Under the pieces are notes generated by a model that saw nothing but the letters and a program-made list of their open reading frames with translations, ran no database searches and was not told where the DNA came from. This document shows, piece after piece, positions 1 through 7,974 of a stretch of 64,000 bases of DNA (its first letter is position 1; each line of letters begins with the position of its first letter). This stretch comes from Sphingosinicella sp. GTDB taxonomy: Bacteria > Pseudomonadota > Alphaproteobacteria > Sphingomonadales > Sphingomonadaceae. Where the stretch lies: the NCBI RefSeq assembly GCF_013911755.1, contig NZ_JACESP010000017.1:1-64000 (forward strand), given 5' to 3'. Position numbers and translations under genes: made by a program.

Positions 1-628
1 ATTTTACCTACTTCAAGATCATCGGGTGGGGCTGGATGTATCTGTCGACCGTGCTCGACGACTACTCGCGCTACATCATCGCCTGGAAGTTGTGCACCAA
101 CATGCGCGCCGAGGACGTGACTGACACGCTGGACCTCGCGCTTGCGGCGTCTGGCTGCGACAGCGCCACGGTGCTGCACAAGCCAAGGCTGCTCAGCGAC
201 AACGGCCCCAGCTACATTGCGGGCGAACTGGCGGAATACATCGAGGCCAACAAGATGAGCCACGTGCGCGGCGCCCCGATGCACCCGCAGACCCAGGGCA
301 AAATCGAGCGTTGGCACCAGACGCTGAAAAACCGCATCCTGCTGGAAAACTACTTCTTGCCCGGTGACCTCGAGGCCCAGATCAAGGCCTTCGTCGAGCA
401 CTACAACCACCAGCGTTACCACGAGAGCCTGAACAACGTGACGCCCGCCGACGCCTACTTCGGCAGGGCCAGCGCCATCATCCAACAGCGCGAAAGGATC
501 AAACGGCAGACCATCGAACATCGGCGCTTGCTTCACCGCAAGCTCGCCGCCTAACATCAACCCCCAGACGAGGCCCGCACTCCGCTAATTTACGCCGCGA
601 GTTGCGCCAAATGTTCTGACGACGGACA
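1..628 (+). mobile_element. IS3-family insertion sequence, right part
   Basis: The window opens inside this element. It holds the C-terminal part of an IS3-type transposase followed by about 74 bp of non-coding end. I place the right terminus near base 628 because the flanking TonB receptor frame, read on the minus strand, is convincing up to about base 629 and then becomes nonsense. The sequence there ends in CA on the plus strand (TG read inward on the minus strand), as IS3 termini do. The left end, the other inverted repeat and the target duplication are outside the window, so the exact boundary is inferred. Confidence 0.85.
3..554 (+). CDS. IS3-family transposase (OrfB), C-terminal part
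   Basis: Partial gene: the frame is already open at base 3, reading FTYFKIIGWGW before the first internal Met at 36, so the true start lies upstream. This is the DDE integrase-core domain that carries out strand transfer of the element. The catalytic residues visible are Asp in LDDYSRY, Asp in LLSDNGPSY and Glu in GKIERWHQTLKNR. The usual C-terminal NHQRYHESLNNVTPADAYFG motif follows, and the gene ends normally at TAA 552-554. OrfA and the frameshift region are not in the window. The frame is intact as far as visible, so the element may be active or recently mobile. Confidence 0.93.
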   Translation, partial: FTYFKIIGWGWMYLSTVLDDYSRYIIAWKLCTNMRAEDVTDTLDLALAASGCDSATVLHKPRLLSDNGPSYIAGELAEYIEANKMSHVRGAPMHPQTQGKIERWHQTLKNRILLENYFLPGDLEAQIKAFVEHYNHQRYHESLNNVTPADAYFGRASAIIQQRERIKRQTIEHRRLLHRKLAA

Positions 629-1728
629 CCGCTGAGGTGACGGTAGGCCGTGATCGACTTGAGGTCGAGGCTATCAGAGAGTTCGAAGCTGTTGGTGAGG
701 CTGAGGCCCCAGACGTCGGAGCGTGAAAAAGCAGGGGCCGTCCCAGCGTTGGTATCGGGACCGAGCACGTAGCGGTTGTCGTAGCATCCCGCGACGGCGA
801 GGTTGATCGGTGCGGCGGCGGTCGCGCAGGGGACCATCCCACCACCGCTCATCACGTTCGCGATGATGTTGCTGATGTCGGCGAACGGCGGCGTGGCGGG
901 ATCGATGGTGCGGCCGTAGTTGATGCCGATGAGGCTGATCGCCGGGCCGTTCTCGCGCGCCGTGGTGCCGTCGAAGGCAAGATCTGCGGTCCAGCCGTCC
1001 GCAGGTTCGAGGCGCAGCGCGACGCGTCCGGCGAGACGATCGGAATCGCCGAGCTTCTTGCCGTCGAACGTCCGCGTTACATAGCCGTTCTGATTGAACC
1101 AGCCGACCGATGCGCGCAGCGCCGCGCGCGGGCCGAGCGGCAGGTTCAGCGAGCCTTTCACGACGAACAGATCGTCAGTGCCGTAGGTCGCCGAACCCGA
1201 TGCCTCGAATTCCTGCCCCGGCGCCTTCGTCGTCACCGAGATCGCACCGCCAATCGTGTTGCGCCCGAACAATGTGCCTTGCGGGCCACGCAGCACCTCG
1301 ATGCGTTCGAAATCGACGAGATCGAGGATCGAACCGATCGAGCGCGCGACATACACGCCGTCGACATAAACGCCGACGCCGGGCTCGACGGTCGGCACGA
1401 AATCCTGCTGGCCGACGCCGCGAATATAGATGGTCGCGCTGTTGCTTGCGCCGCTGAACGCCGGGTTGTTCTGCAGCGTCAGGTTGGGCGTGATCTGGGC
1501 GATACCCTCGGTCGTCTGTATGCCGCGCGCTTCGAGGCCGCGGCCACTGAACGCGGTGATCGAGATCGGCGTTTCCTGAAGCGATTCCTCGCGTTTGCGC
1601 GCGGTGACCACAATCGCTTCGCCAAGCGCGGATTCGCCTCCGGCATCAGGAGCGGCCTGCGCGAAAGCAGGTTCAAAGGCTGTGGTGGCAAGCAGGAAAC
1701 AGGCAAGCGGATATCGCGATTTCATCAT
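629..1728 (-). pseudogene. TonB-dependent receptor, 3' half lost to IS insertion
   Basis: The first ~366 codons of an outer-membrane TonB-dependent receptor are present. Visible parts are a signal peptide (about residues 1-25), the AIVVTARKREESLQETP start of the plug, the plug motif VLRGPQGTLFGRNTIGGAI near residue 150, and the start of the barrel. The frame is good up to SITAYRHLSG and then runs into the IS, where it meets a stop at 499 after a meaningless tail. Full receptors of this class are about 750-800 residues, so roughly half is missing. The gene is last in a minus-strand run, 52 bp after the monooxygenase gene, which suggests it took up that pathway's substrate. It cannot form a complete barrel as it stands. 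Confidence 0.9.
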
Positions 1729-1780
1729 AGGTCACCCCCTCTGGTGTTGATCGTTGTTTCTTGTTTTTCTCGAATGCGTT

Positions 1781-3013
1781 TCAGGCCGCGGCGCGGGCGC
1801 GCGCAGCGAGGAAATCGTTCGCGGCCGCGGCATCGAAGTACCAGGGCGAGATCGATTTCGGATCGTTGAAGCTGTTCGCCATTTTGTGGGCGAGATCAGC
1901 ATCGGATTCCGCCGTCTTCAGGATGCGCAGCATGTGCTCGGGCGGCGGCCCCAGCGTCATGTTGGTGTAGGCGACCGCCCAGCGCGCATAGTCCCAGTAG
2001 CGCTCGAACACCTCGGTCATCCAATCGGCATCGAACGCCCCCGCATGGGCATTGATCGCGTCGAGATAGATCTTCGCGCCCTTCGACGCGTTGTTCGATC
2101 CCTGCCCCGTGATGGGATCATTGAGCACGAGCACATCGCCAAGCCCGAGCACGACGCGTCCGCTCGGCAGGCGGCCCACCGGATGTTTCACCGTCGGCGT
2201 CACCCGGCCGCGCAGCACACCGCCTTCGTCGGTGAGTTCAAGCTTGCCGTCGATGCGTTTCGCCTCCTCGGGAAAGTACGTTCGCAGCAGTCGCTCACTC
2301 ACCGCCAGATGATCGGCAGGGGTATGCACATCGGTCCAACAGTCCATCGGCCCGCCGGGCACGCACTCGATGGTGAAGATGTCGCACGCGCCGCTAAGCG
2401 TGAGGCCCGGAAAGGTCACGAACTCACCGACGCCCGGATTGATGTTGATGCTGATCGCCGGGCCGCCGTCGCGCGGTAGCATCGGCTTCACATAGGTGAG
2501 CGCGAGCACGCGCATCGGCTGCGTGTAGGGCGAGCGCGAGGCATCACGCGGGAACAGCTGTCCAATCGGCCCCTTGCCGGATGCGACGACAACGAGATCG
2601 TGCTCCAGCGTGAGCGTCTCCAGCGTCTCGATGTCGGCGTCCTCATAACGCAGCGTGCCGCCCAGCGATTCGAAATGCGCCATCCAGCGGGGCATCTTCA
2701 CGCGCTGGTCGATCGATTGGCCGGGCACGTCCATCGCGCCTTCCCAGTGCAGCATAGCGTTGCCGTCGCCGTCCCCGATCCACATCGAGGCAGCGCCGTA
2801 CTGCGGGCTGCCGTGCTCCCAGAAATCGATGCCGAGCTCGCGTTCGAGCGCCAGCGCCATGCCGTACATCGACTGGCTCGACGTGACGGTGCCGTCTGCG
2901 ATCTGCTGAGCCGTGCGATTGGACAGCACCGTAACCTCGTGGCCACCGTGCAGCAGGCCGATCGCAAGGTGCAATCCGCCCTGCCCCGCGCCAACGATCG
3001 CGATCCTCGCCAT
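1781..3013 (-). CDS. Styrene monooxygenase-like FAD-dependent oxygenase (StyA family)
   Basis: A 410-residue flavoprotein resembling the oxygenase component of two-component styrene/indole monooxygenases, which epoxidise or hydroxylate aromatics with FADH2 from a separate reductase. The N-terminal Rossmann motif IVGAGQGGLHLAIGL begins at residue 4. The Q-D/Y region (DGTVTSSQSMYGMAL, LGIDFWEHGSPQYG) and a C-terminal FAD segment (LGLGDVLVLNDPITGQGSNNASKGAK) follow. I chose ATG 3013 because GGGAGGGA lies just upstream; the in-frame ATG 15 bp earlier has no such site. The gene lies between an AraC regulator and the TonB receptor on the same strand. A flavin reductase at 4342 is the probable electron donor. 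The substrate cannot be told from sequence. Confidence 0.82.
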   Translation of the reverse strand: MARIAIVGAGQGGLHLAIGLLHGGHEVTVLSNRTAQQIADGTVTSSQSMYGMALALERELGIDFWEHGSPQYGAASMWIGDGDGNAMLHWEGAMDVPGQSIDQRVKMPRWMAHFESLGGTLRYEDADIETLETLTLEHDLVVVASGKGPIGQLFPRDASRSPYTQPMRVLALTYVKPMLPRDGGPAISININPGVGEFVTFPGLTLSGACDIFTIECVPGGPMDCWTDVHTPADHLAVSERLLRTYFPEEAKRIDGKLELTDEGGVLRGRVTPTVKHPVGRLPSGRVVLGLGDVLVLNDPITGQGSNNASKGAKIYLDAINAHAGAFDADWMTEVFERYWDYARWAVAYTNMTLGPPPEHMLRILKTAESDADLAHKMANSFNDPKSISPWYFDAAAANDFLAARARAAA

Positions 3014-3126
3014 AGTCCCTCCCGACATCCCGAATTGGTCGATGCGGAAAGACTAGAAACATGGGAGCCGCCCACAATCCGCTGGCAGCAACGACTATCC
3101 GGTGCGTGCAAGCGCCGCGCGCGGCG

Positions 3127-4155
3127 TCAGTTCATCCGGCCGGTGCGGTGCCGGCGCAGTGTGTCGCGCGGGGTTTCGCCGAAGCGCTCCCGGTACTTTG
3201 CGGCAAAGCGACCGAGGTGTTCGAAGCCCCAGCCGAGCGCGATGCGCGTGACGTTGGCGTCGGCGCCGCCGTCCATCAGCTCGCGGCGCACGCGGTCCAT
3301 GCGGATATCGCGCAGCAGTTGGAGCGGCGCGATGCCAAGCGTGCGCTTGAACTGATGGTAGATTGTCCGCACCGGCGCACCTGCAACCTCCGCCAGCATC
3401 GCCATGTCGATCGGCTCGTCAGCGTGGGCGGCGAGATAGTCGCGCACGCGCGTCACAAGGCGCGGTTCGGTGCCGTCGATCGCGCCAGCGAACTCCTCGG
3501 AGCGGTCGTGTGGCTGCGTGAACAGCAAGGTGCCCATCAAGCTGTTTTCGAGGTGCGCCGCGAGCAGTGGTGGCAGCGCCGCTCCGCCGAGCTGGCTTGC
3601 GCAGCGCAGCCCGGACTTGATCTGGTCGAGCAGCATCTGGCCCGCAATGCCCGAAAGGTCCATCTCCGGATACAGGTAGAGCGGCGCGCGCAGCGGGCGG
3701 CCGACGCAGCCTTCCACGAAGCGCTCGAAGCGGACGCGATCGTAGCGCAGTACCACCTTCGTGCAGGCCGCATCCCAGTGCATCCGGAGCGGCGCGGCAG
3801 GATGCTGTACCGAGGCGCGTCCCGGCTCGATCACCGCGTCGGCGCGCCCGAAGCTGATGCGCGCCTTCCCGCGCGTCGGGATCTGCACCAGGTAGAAGTC
3901 CTGAAGCAGGCCGGGTTCCACGATCACGTCGGCGCCGTAGCGCATGATCGCGAGCGCGACGCCGCCGAGGCGGATGTGATCCAGCTCGGCGTCCAGCGCC
4001 GCGGCGCGGTTAAGTACGCTGAGGCTGTGCCCGCAGAACACTTCGGCCACGTGCGATTGCACCTCGTCCCGGTCAGTGGAAGCGAAGCGGCTATGGGCGG
4101 CGAGCGGGCTCATCTCGCACAGCGCGAGCAGCCCCGGATCAGATGATACTGTCAT
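3127..4155 (-). CDS. AraC-family transcriptional regulator
   Basis: A 342-residue regulator. Residues 1 to about 220 form the AraC-binding-like ligand/dimerisation domain. The last ~100 residues hold two helix-turn-helix units: IDMAMLAEVAGAPVRTIYHQFKRTLG and DANVTRIALGWGFEHLGRFAAKYRERFGETP, the second being the hallmark AraC signature. It sits upstream of the monooxygenase and receptor genes on the same strand and is divergent from the flavin reductase. It probably activates this catabolic locus in response to its aromatic substrate. The effector is unknown. Confidence 0.9.
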   Translation of the reverse strand: MTVSSDPGLLALCEMSPLAAHSRFASTDRDEVQSHVAEVFCGHSLSVLNRAAALDAELDHIRLGGVALAIMRYGADVIVEPGLLQDFYLVQIPTRGKARISFGRADAVIEPGRASVQHPAAPLRMHWDAACTKVVLRYDRVRFERFVEGCVGRPLRAPLYLYPEMDLSGIAGQMLLDQIKSGLRCASQLGGAALPPLLAAHLENSLMGTLLFTQPHDRSEEFAGAIDGTEPRLVTRVRDYLAAHADEPIDMAMLAEVAGAPVRTIYHQFKRTLGIAPLQLLRDIRMDRVRRELMDGGADANVTRIALGWGFEHLGRFAAKYRERFGETPRDTLRRHRTGRMN

Positions 4156-4177
4156 CGGCGGTCTTTCGGCGATGTCG

Positions 4178-4313
4178 ATCCGCGCCCTCCACGCGGATGC
4201 GACAGCTTATTGAAGTGCCCTTCCCTCCGTCAATCGCGCAGCGCCTTTGCGCGGAGCGGACAATCGGCGTCGTCGGCCGGATAGCGGGCCCGATTCTCAC
4301 CATTTACGAATCG
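4178..4313. promoter_or_regulatory. Candidate operators in the araC / flavin reductase divergent gap
   Basis: Two inverted repeats lie in the 186-bp gap between the divergent genes. The first has arms ATCCGCG (4178-4184) and CGCGGAT (4192-4198). The second has arms CGATTC (4291-4296) and GAATCG (4308-4313) with an 11-bp spacer, 28 bp before the reductase start. Either could be a regulator-binding site. No clear -35/-10 pair was found, so this is only a suggestion from symmetry and position. Confidence 0.3.
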
Positions 4314-4341
4314 CGGCCGGACGATCAGCGGAGGACCGTAA

Positions 4342-4836
4342 ATGCAGACAGACGATTTCCGACGAGGAATGCGCCGGCTCGTCGGGGCCGTGACGATCGT
4401 GACAGCGGGCAAGGGCGAGGACGCAGGTGGCCTCACCGCGACAGCGGTATGCTCGCTGACGGCGGAACCGCCGCGCCTCCTCGCCTGTCTCAACAGCGGC
4501 GGCGCCACGTTCGACATCCTGCGCCGGCACGGCCGCTTCTGCGTCAATCTCGTCGGCAGCGGCGACCGCGCCGCCGCGGAGGTGTTCGCGGGCATCGGCG
4601 CCGCGCCTGGCGAGGACCGCTTTGCCGCCGGCGCGTGGGTCCGCACGGAAAACCGCGCGCCGCGACTCGCCTCGGCGCTCGCTGCGTTCGAATGCAGCGT
4701 GCACAGCATCACCATGCTGGCGACCCACGGCCTCGTCATCGGCGATGTTGATGCCGTTCACATCACCGGCGCCGACGAGCCGCTACTCTACCACGAAGGC
4801 CGCTTCGCGCGCCTCGCCGTGCCGGATATGGCCTGA
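4342..4836 (+). CDS. Flavin reductase (FMN/FAD:NAD(P)H), probable monooxygenase partner
   Basis: A 164-residue protein of the flavin-reductase-like family (HpaC/StyB type). It would use NAD(P)H to reduce free FAD and pass it to an oxygenase. Family features visible are the N-terminal FRRGMRRLVGAVTIVTAG, the flavin-binding GGLTATAVCSLTAEPPRLLACLN (residues 31-53) and the FCVNLV strand; the C-terminal H-G-L-V-I-G-D-V element is also present. The length is typical. GGAGGA lies just upstream of the ATG. The StyA-like gene 1.3 kb away on the other strand is the obvious partner; the pairing is inferred from gene position. Confidence 0.85.
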   Translation: MQTDDFRRGMRRLVGAVTIVTAGKGEDAGGLTATAVCSLTAEPPRLLACLNSGGATFDILRRHGRFCVNLVGSGDRAAAEVFAGIGAAPGEDRFAAGAWVRTENRAPRLASALAAFECSVHSITMLATHGLVIGDVDAVHITGADEPLLYHEGRFARLAVPDMA

Positions 4837-4901
4837 ACGCGCATCTTCGGTCACAATCGGGATTGACGCGGGCCCACCCCGGACGGGAGGATGGGCCCTC
4901 C

Positions 4902-5789
4902 ATGATCAATCTGCGCCACATCGAGATTTTCCACGCCGTTTACAGCAACGGGTCCGTCAGCGCCGCGGCGCGCGCGCTCAACGTGTCGCAGCCGTCGGTG
5001 ACGAAAGTCCTGCGCCATGCCGAGATGCTGCTCGGCTTTCCGCTGTTCGAGCGCGCCAAGAGCGGCCTGGTGCCGACCGAAGATGCCCATACTTTGTTCG
5101 CCGAGGTCGCCGAGATCCAGACCCGCGTCTATTCGCTGCGGCAGGCGAGCCAGAATCTGCGGCATGGGCGCGGCGGCACGCTGCGCGTTTCCGCCCTCCC
5201 CTCGCTCAGCCTCAGCGCGCTGCCCGACGCCGTCGCCCGCTTCCTCCGCGATCACGAGGGGGTCAGCTTCGACCTGCAGACCGTTCATCACGACGACATG
5301 GTCCGCAGGCTCTACGAGCGCGAGACGGACATCGTCGTCAGCTACGAGGTGCCGCCCGCCGCGCCCGTCTCGCACCGCTGGCTCGGCGAAGGCGAACTCG
5401 TCGTCCTCTACCGCGAAGCCGAAATGCCGGACGCGCCGCCGCGCATCCCGCTCGAGATGCTGAAGGACCGGCCGTTCATCAGCCCGATCCAGAGCGGACC
5501 CATCGGCCGGCTCCTTTCCGCCGAACTCCAGCGCGTGGGCGTCGAACTCACCGAGGTCGTCTCGGCGCGGACCTTCTACATCGCCTCCGCATTGGTGAAG
5601 GCGGGTGTCGGCATGACCATCGTCGACAATTTCACGGCACAGGCCGCGCAGGCGCCCGGCCTCGCATTCCGTCCGATCCAGCCCTCGCTGGCGTTCGACA
5701 TCCACGCCGTCCACCTGCAGAACCGCCCGCCGTCCGGCCTCGCGACGGCGTTTCTGAAGGTTCTGAGCGAGGTCATCGAGGCCCTATAG
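4902..5789 (+). CDS. LysR-type regulator of the D-glutamate locus (DgcR-like)
   Basis: A 295-residue LysR-type regulator. The N-terminal winged HTH reads LRHIEIFHAVYSNGSVSAAARALNVSQPSVTKVLRHAE (from residue 3), followed by a periplasmic-binding-protein-like effector domain. Start: the frame opens with a TTG at 4863, but ATG 4902 is the natural LysR start, with GGGAGG at 4885-4890. It is transcribed in the same direction as the dgcN-like gene 97 bp downstream, where LysR regulators of this pathway are usually found. Control by D-glutamate or an N-acyl derivative is inference from gene context. Confidence 0.85.
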   Translation: MINLRHIEIFHAVYSNGSVSAAARALNVSQPSVTKVLRHAEMLLGFPLFERAKSGLVPTEDAHTLFAEVAEIQTRVYSLRQASQNLRHGRGGTLRVSALPSLSLSALPDAVARFLRDHEGVSFDLQTVHHDDMVRRLYERETDIVVSYEVPPAAPVSHRWLGEGELVVLYREAEMPDAPPRIPLEMLKDRPFISPIQSGPIGRLLSAELQRVGVELTEVVSARTFYIASALVKAGVGMTIVDNFTAQAAQAPGLAFRPIQPSLAFDIHAVHLQNRPPSGLATAFLKVLSEVIEAL

Positions 5790-5886
5790 ACCTGCGTTAT
5801 AGGGGTCACGGTGCTTGATATGAAGCCGCGCGCGCGCGCCGCGTCTATCGCATCGGGGTAACAGACGGCATGGCAAAAGGTGCGCG

Positions 5887-6894
5887 ATGATCCCCAGTCC
5901 CTATTTCCTCTATCTCGGCCATTCGAACGACGAGATCGGGATCAAGACCTCGCGGGGACTCGCGGTTTTCCGCCGCGAAGACTGCGTCGGCGAGTTCCGC
6001 CACGATGATTGCGGCCTCACGCTCGGCCTCCCCCGCCTGACCATCGAAGAGGCCGTTGCGACGGGCGCGAAGACGCTCGTGCTCGGCATCGCGAACGCGG
6101 GCGGCAAGCTTGGCGAGGACCTGGTGCAGGATGCGCTTGCCGCGATTCAGGCGGGTCTCAACATCGCCTCCGGTCTCCACCAGCGCCTGCGCGACGAACC
6201 GCGCCTCGTCGCCGCCGCGCAGGCGAAGGGCGTTTCGCTGTTCGATGTTCGCGATCCCTCACCCGACCTCCCCGTCGGCAACGGCGCGCGCCGCGCGGGT
6301 AAGCGCCTGCTCACCGTCGGCACGGACTGCTCCGTGGGCAAGATGTACACGACGCTCTACCTCGCCCGCGCGCTGCGGGCGCGCGGCGTTCCCGCCGATT
6401 TCCGTGCGACCGGCCAGACCGGCATCCTCATCGCGGGCGACGGCGTACCGCTCGATGCCGTGGTCGCGGACTTCATCTCGGGCGCGATCGAGCACATTTC
6501 GCCCGCGCGCCACGACGGCGGCTGGGATCTCATCGAAGGCCAGGGCTCGCTGTTCCACCCCTCGTTCGCGGGGGTCACAACCGGGCTGCTGCACGGCGCG
6601 CAGCCGGATGCGCTCGTGCTGTGCCACGAACCGAACCGCCCGCACATGCGCGGCCTGCCCCACTACCAGCTGCCGAGCCTTGCCGACTGCCTCGAAGCGA
6701 ACCTCCGCACTGCGCGCCTCACGAACCCGAACGCGAAAGCCGTGGGCATCGCGCTCAACACCTCGAAGATGACGCCCGAGGCGGCGGCGAAGCTCTGCGC
6801 CGAAACGTCGGACGCTTTCGGCTTGCCTTGCGTCGATCCGGTCACCATGGGCGTGGAACCGATCATCGACCGGATACTGACATGCGAAGCCTGA
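5887..6894 (+). CDS. dgcN: DUF1611 protein, DgcN-like D-glutamate N-acetyltransferase
   Basis: A 335-residue DUF1611 protein. The N-terminal Rossmann-like domain (to about residue 135) is followed by a P-loop domain with LLTVGTDCSVGKMYT (about 140-154) and then GQTGILIAG, EGQGSLFHPSFAGVT and LCHEPNRPHMRG, all characteristic of the family. Members were shown in marine Proteobacteria to N-acetylate D-glutamate as the first step of a catabolic route. The next gene overlaps by 13 bp and encodes the matching racemase, which supports this assignment. AAAAGG precedes the ATG. The alternative is action on another D-amino acid or dipeptide; the DgcN-DgcA pairing makes D-Glu the best guess. Confidence 0.78.
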   Translation: MIPSPYFLYLGHSNDEIGIKTSRGLAVFRREDCVGEFRHDDCGLTLGLPRLTIEEAVATGAKTLVLGIANAGGKLGEDLVQDALAAIQAGLNIASGLHQRLRDEPRLVAAAQAKGVSLFDVRDPSPDLPVGNGARRAGKRLLTVGTDCSVGKMYTTLYLARALRARGVPADFRATGQTGILIAGDGVPLDAVVADFISGAIEHISPARHDGGWDLIEGQGSLFHPSFAGVTTGLLHGAQPDALVLCHEPNRPHMRGLPHYQLPSLADCLEANLRTARLTNPNAKAVGIALNTSKMTPEAAAKLCAETSDAFGLPCVDPVTMGVEPIIDRILTCEA

Positions 6895-7868
6895 ACGCCC
6901 GCAGCGAAACCTTCCCGCTCATTGCCCCGTTCCGCATCTCGCGCGGGGTGAAGACCGCCGCCGATGTCGTCACCGTGGAAATCTCCGCCGAAGGTCACAT
7001 CGGGCGCGGCGAGGGCGTGCCCTATCCACGCTACGGCGAGACGATCGAAAGCGCGCTCGCCGCGATCGAAGGCGTGCGCGGCGCGATCGAAGCCGGTGCG
7101 GGGCGCGCGGAAATCAATGCGCTGATGCCGCCATCCGCCGCCCGCAACGCCGTCGATTGCGCGCTCTGGGACCTCGAAGCTCGGCTTGCCGGAAAAAGCG
7201 TCACCGCGCTCCTCGGCCGACCCGCCGTGGGTCCGACACCAACCGCGCTCACCGTCAGCCTCGACACCCCCGAAGCCATGGGCGCCGCCGCGCTGAAGCT
7301 CGCGGACGTGCCGCTCGTCAAGGTGAAGGTCGATCGCAGTGACCCCGCCGCGCAGATCAAGGCGGTGCGCGCCGCGGCGCCCAAGCCGAAGCTCATTGTC
7401 GATCCCAACGAGAGCTGGACGATCGCGGAAGTGCGCGATCTTCAGTCGCTGCTCGTCGACCTCCGCGTCGATCTGCTGGAGCAGCCGCTTCCCGCCGCCG
7501 GCGACGCCGCGCTCGAAGGCTTCCGCTCGGCCGTGCCGATCGCGGCTGACGAATCCGCGCACGTCGCCGGCGATCTCGATGCGCTGATGGCGAAATACCA
7601 GGTCATCAATATCAAGCTGGACAAGACCGGCGGGCTCACCGCCGCGCTTGAACTCGCCGATGCCGCGCGCGCAAAGGGCATGGGGCTGATGACGGGCTGC
7701 ATGATCTGCTCGTCGCTCAGCATCGCGCCCGCGCTCATCATCGCGGCGAACGCGGCGTTCACCGATCTCGACGGTCCGATCTGGCTTGCAAACGACCGCG
7801 CGGGCGGCGTGACGTGCACACGCGGCATTCTCACGCCTGTCTCGCCCGAACTTTGGGGAGGCGCATAG
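6882..7868 (+). CDS. dgcA: Enolase-superfamily epimerase, DgcA-like N-acetyl-D-Glu racemase
   Basis: A 328-residue member of the muconate lactonising/dipeptide epimerase branch of the enolase superfamily. Active-site elements are present: the KxK motif in VKVKVD (about residue 148), metal ligands Asp in IVDPNESW, Glu in LLEQPLP and Asp in IAADES, and the opposite Lys in INIKLDKTGG. Start: the frame is open from 6621, but ATG 6882 lies inside the last codons of dgcN, so the two are translationally coupled. In the DgcN-DgcA route this enzyme turns N-acetyl-D-glutamate into the L form. Annotation pipelines often call such proteins L-Ala-D/L-Glu epimerase; the neighbour argues for the Dgc role. 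Confidence 0.78.
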   Translation: MRSLNARSETFPLIAPFRISRGVKTAADVVTVEISAEGHIGRGEGVPYPRYGETIESALAAIEGVRGAIEAGAGRAEINALMPPSAARNAVDCALWDLEARLAGKSVTALLGRPAVGPTPTALTVSLDTPEAMGAAALKLADVPLVKVKVDRSDPAAQIKAVRAAAPKPKLIVDPNESWTIAEVRDLQSLLVDLRVDLLEQPLPAAGDAALEGFRSAVPIAADESAHVAGDLDALMAKYQVINIKLDKTGGLTAALELADAARAKGMGLMTGCMICSSLSIAPALIIAANAAFTDLDGPIWLANDRAGGVTCTRGILTPVSPELWGGA

Positions 7869-7974
7869 CCCCGGGCTATGGGCTTAGGAACGCATACAAT
7901 CGCGTGTCCGCTTTTCTTTCCCGTGCTGCACCTGCACAGTCGAACGCGGGGATGAAGAATCCAGACGAGGGGGC

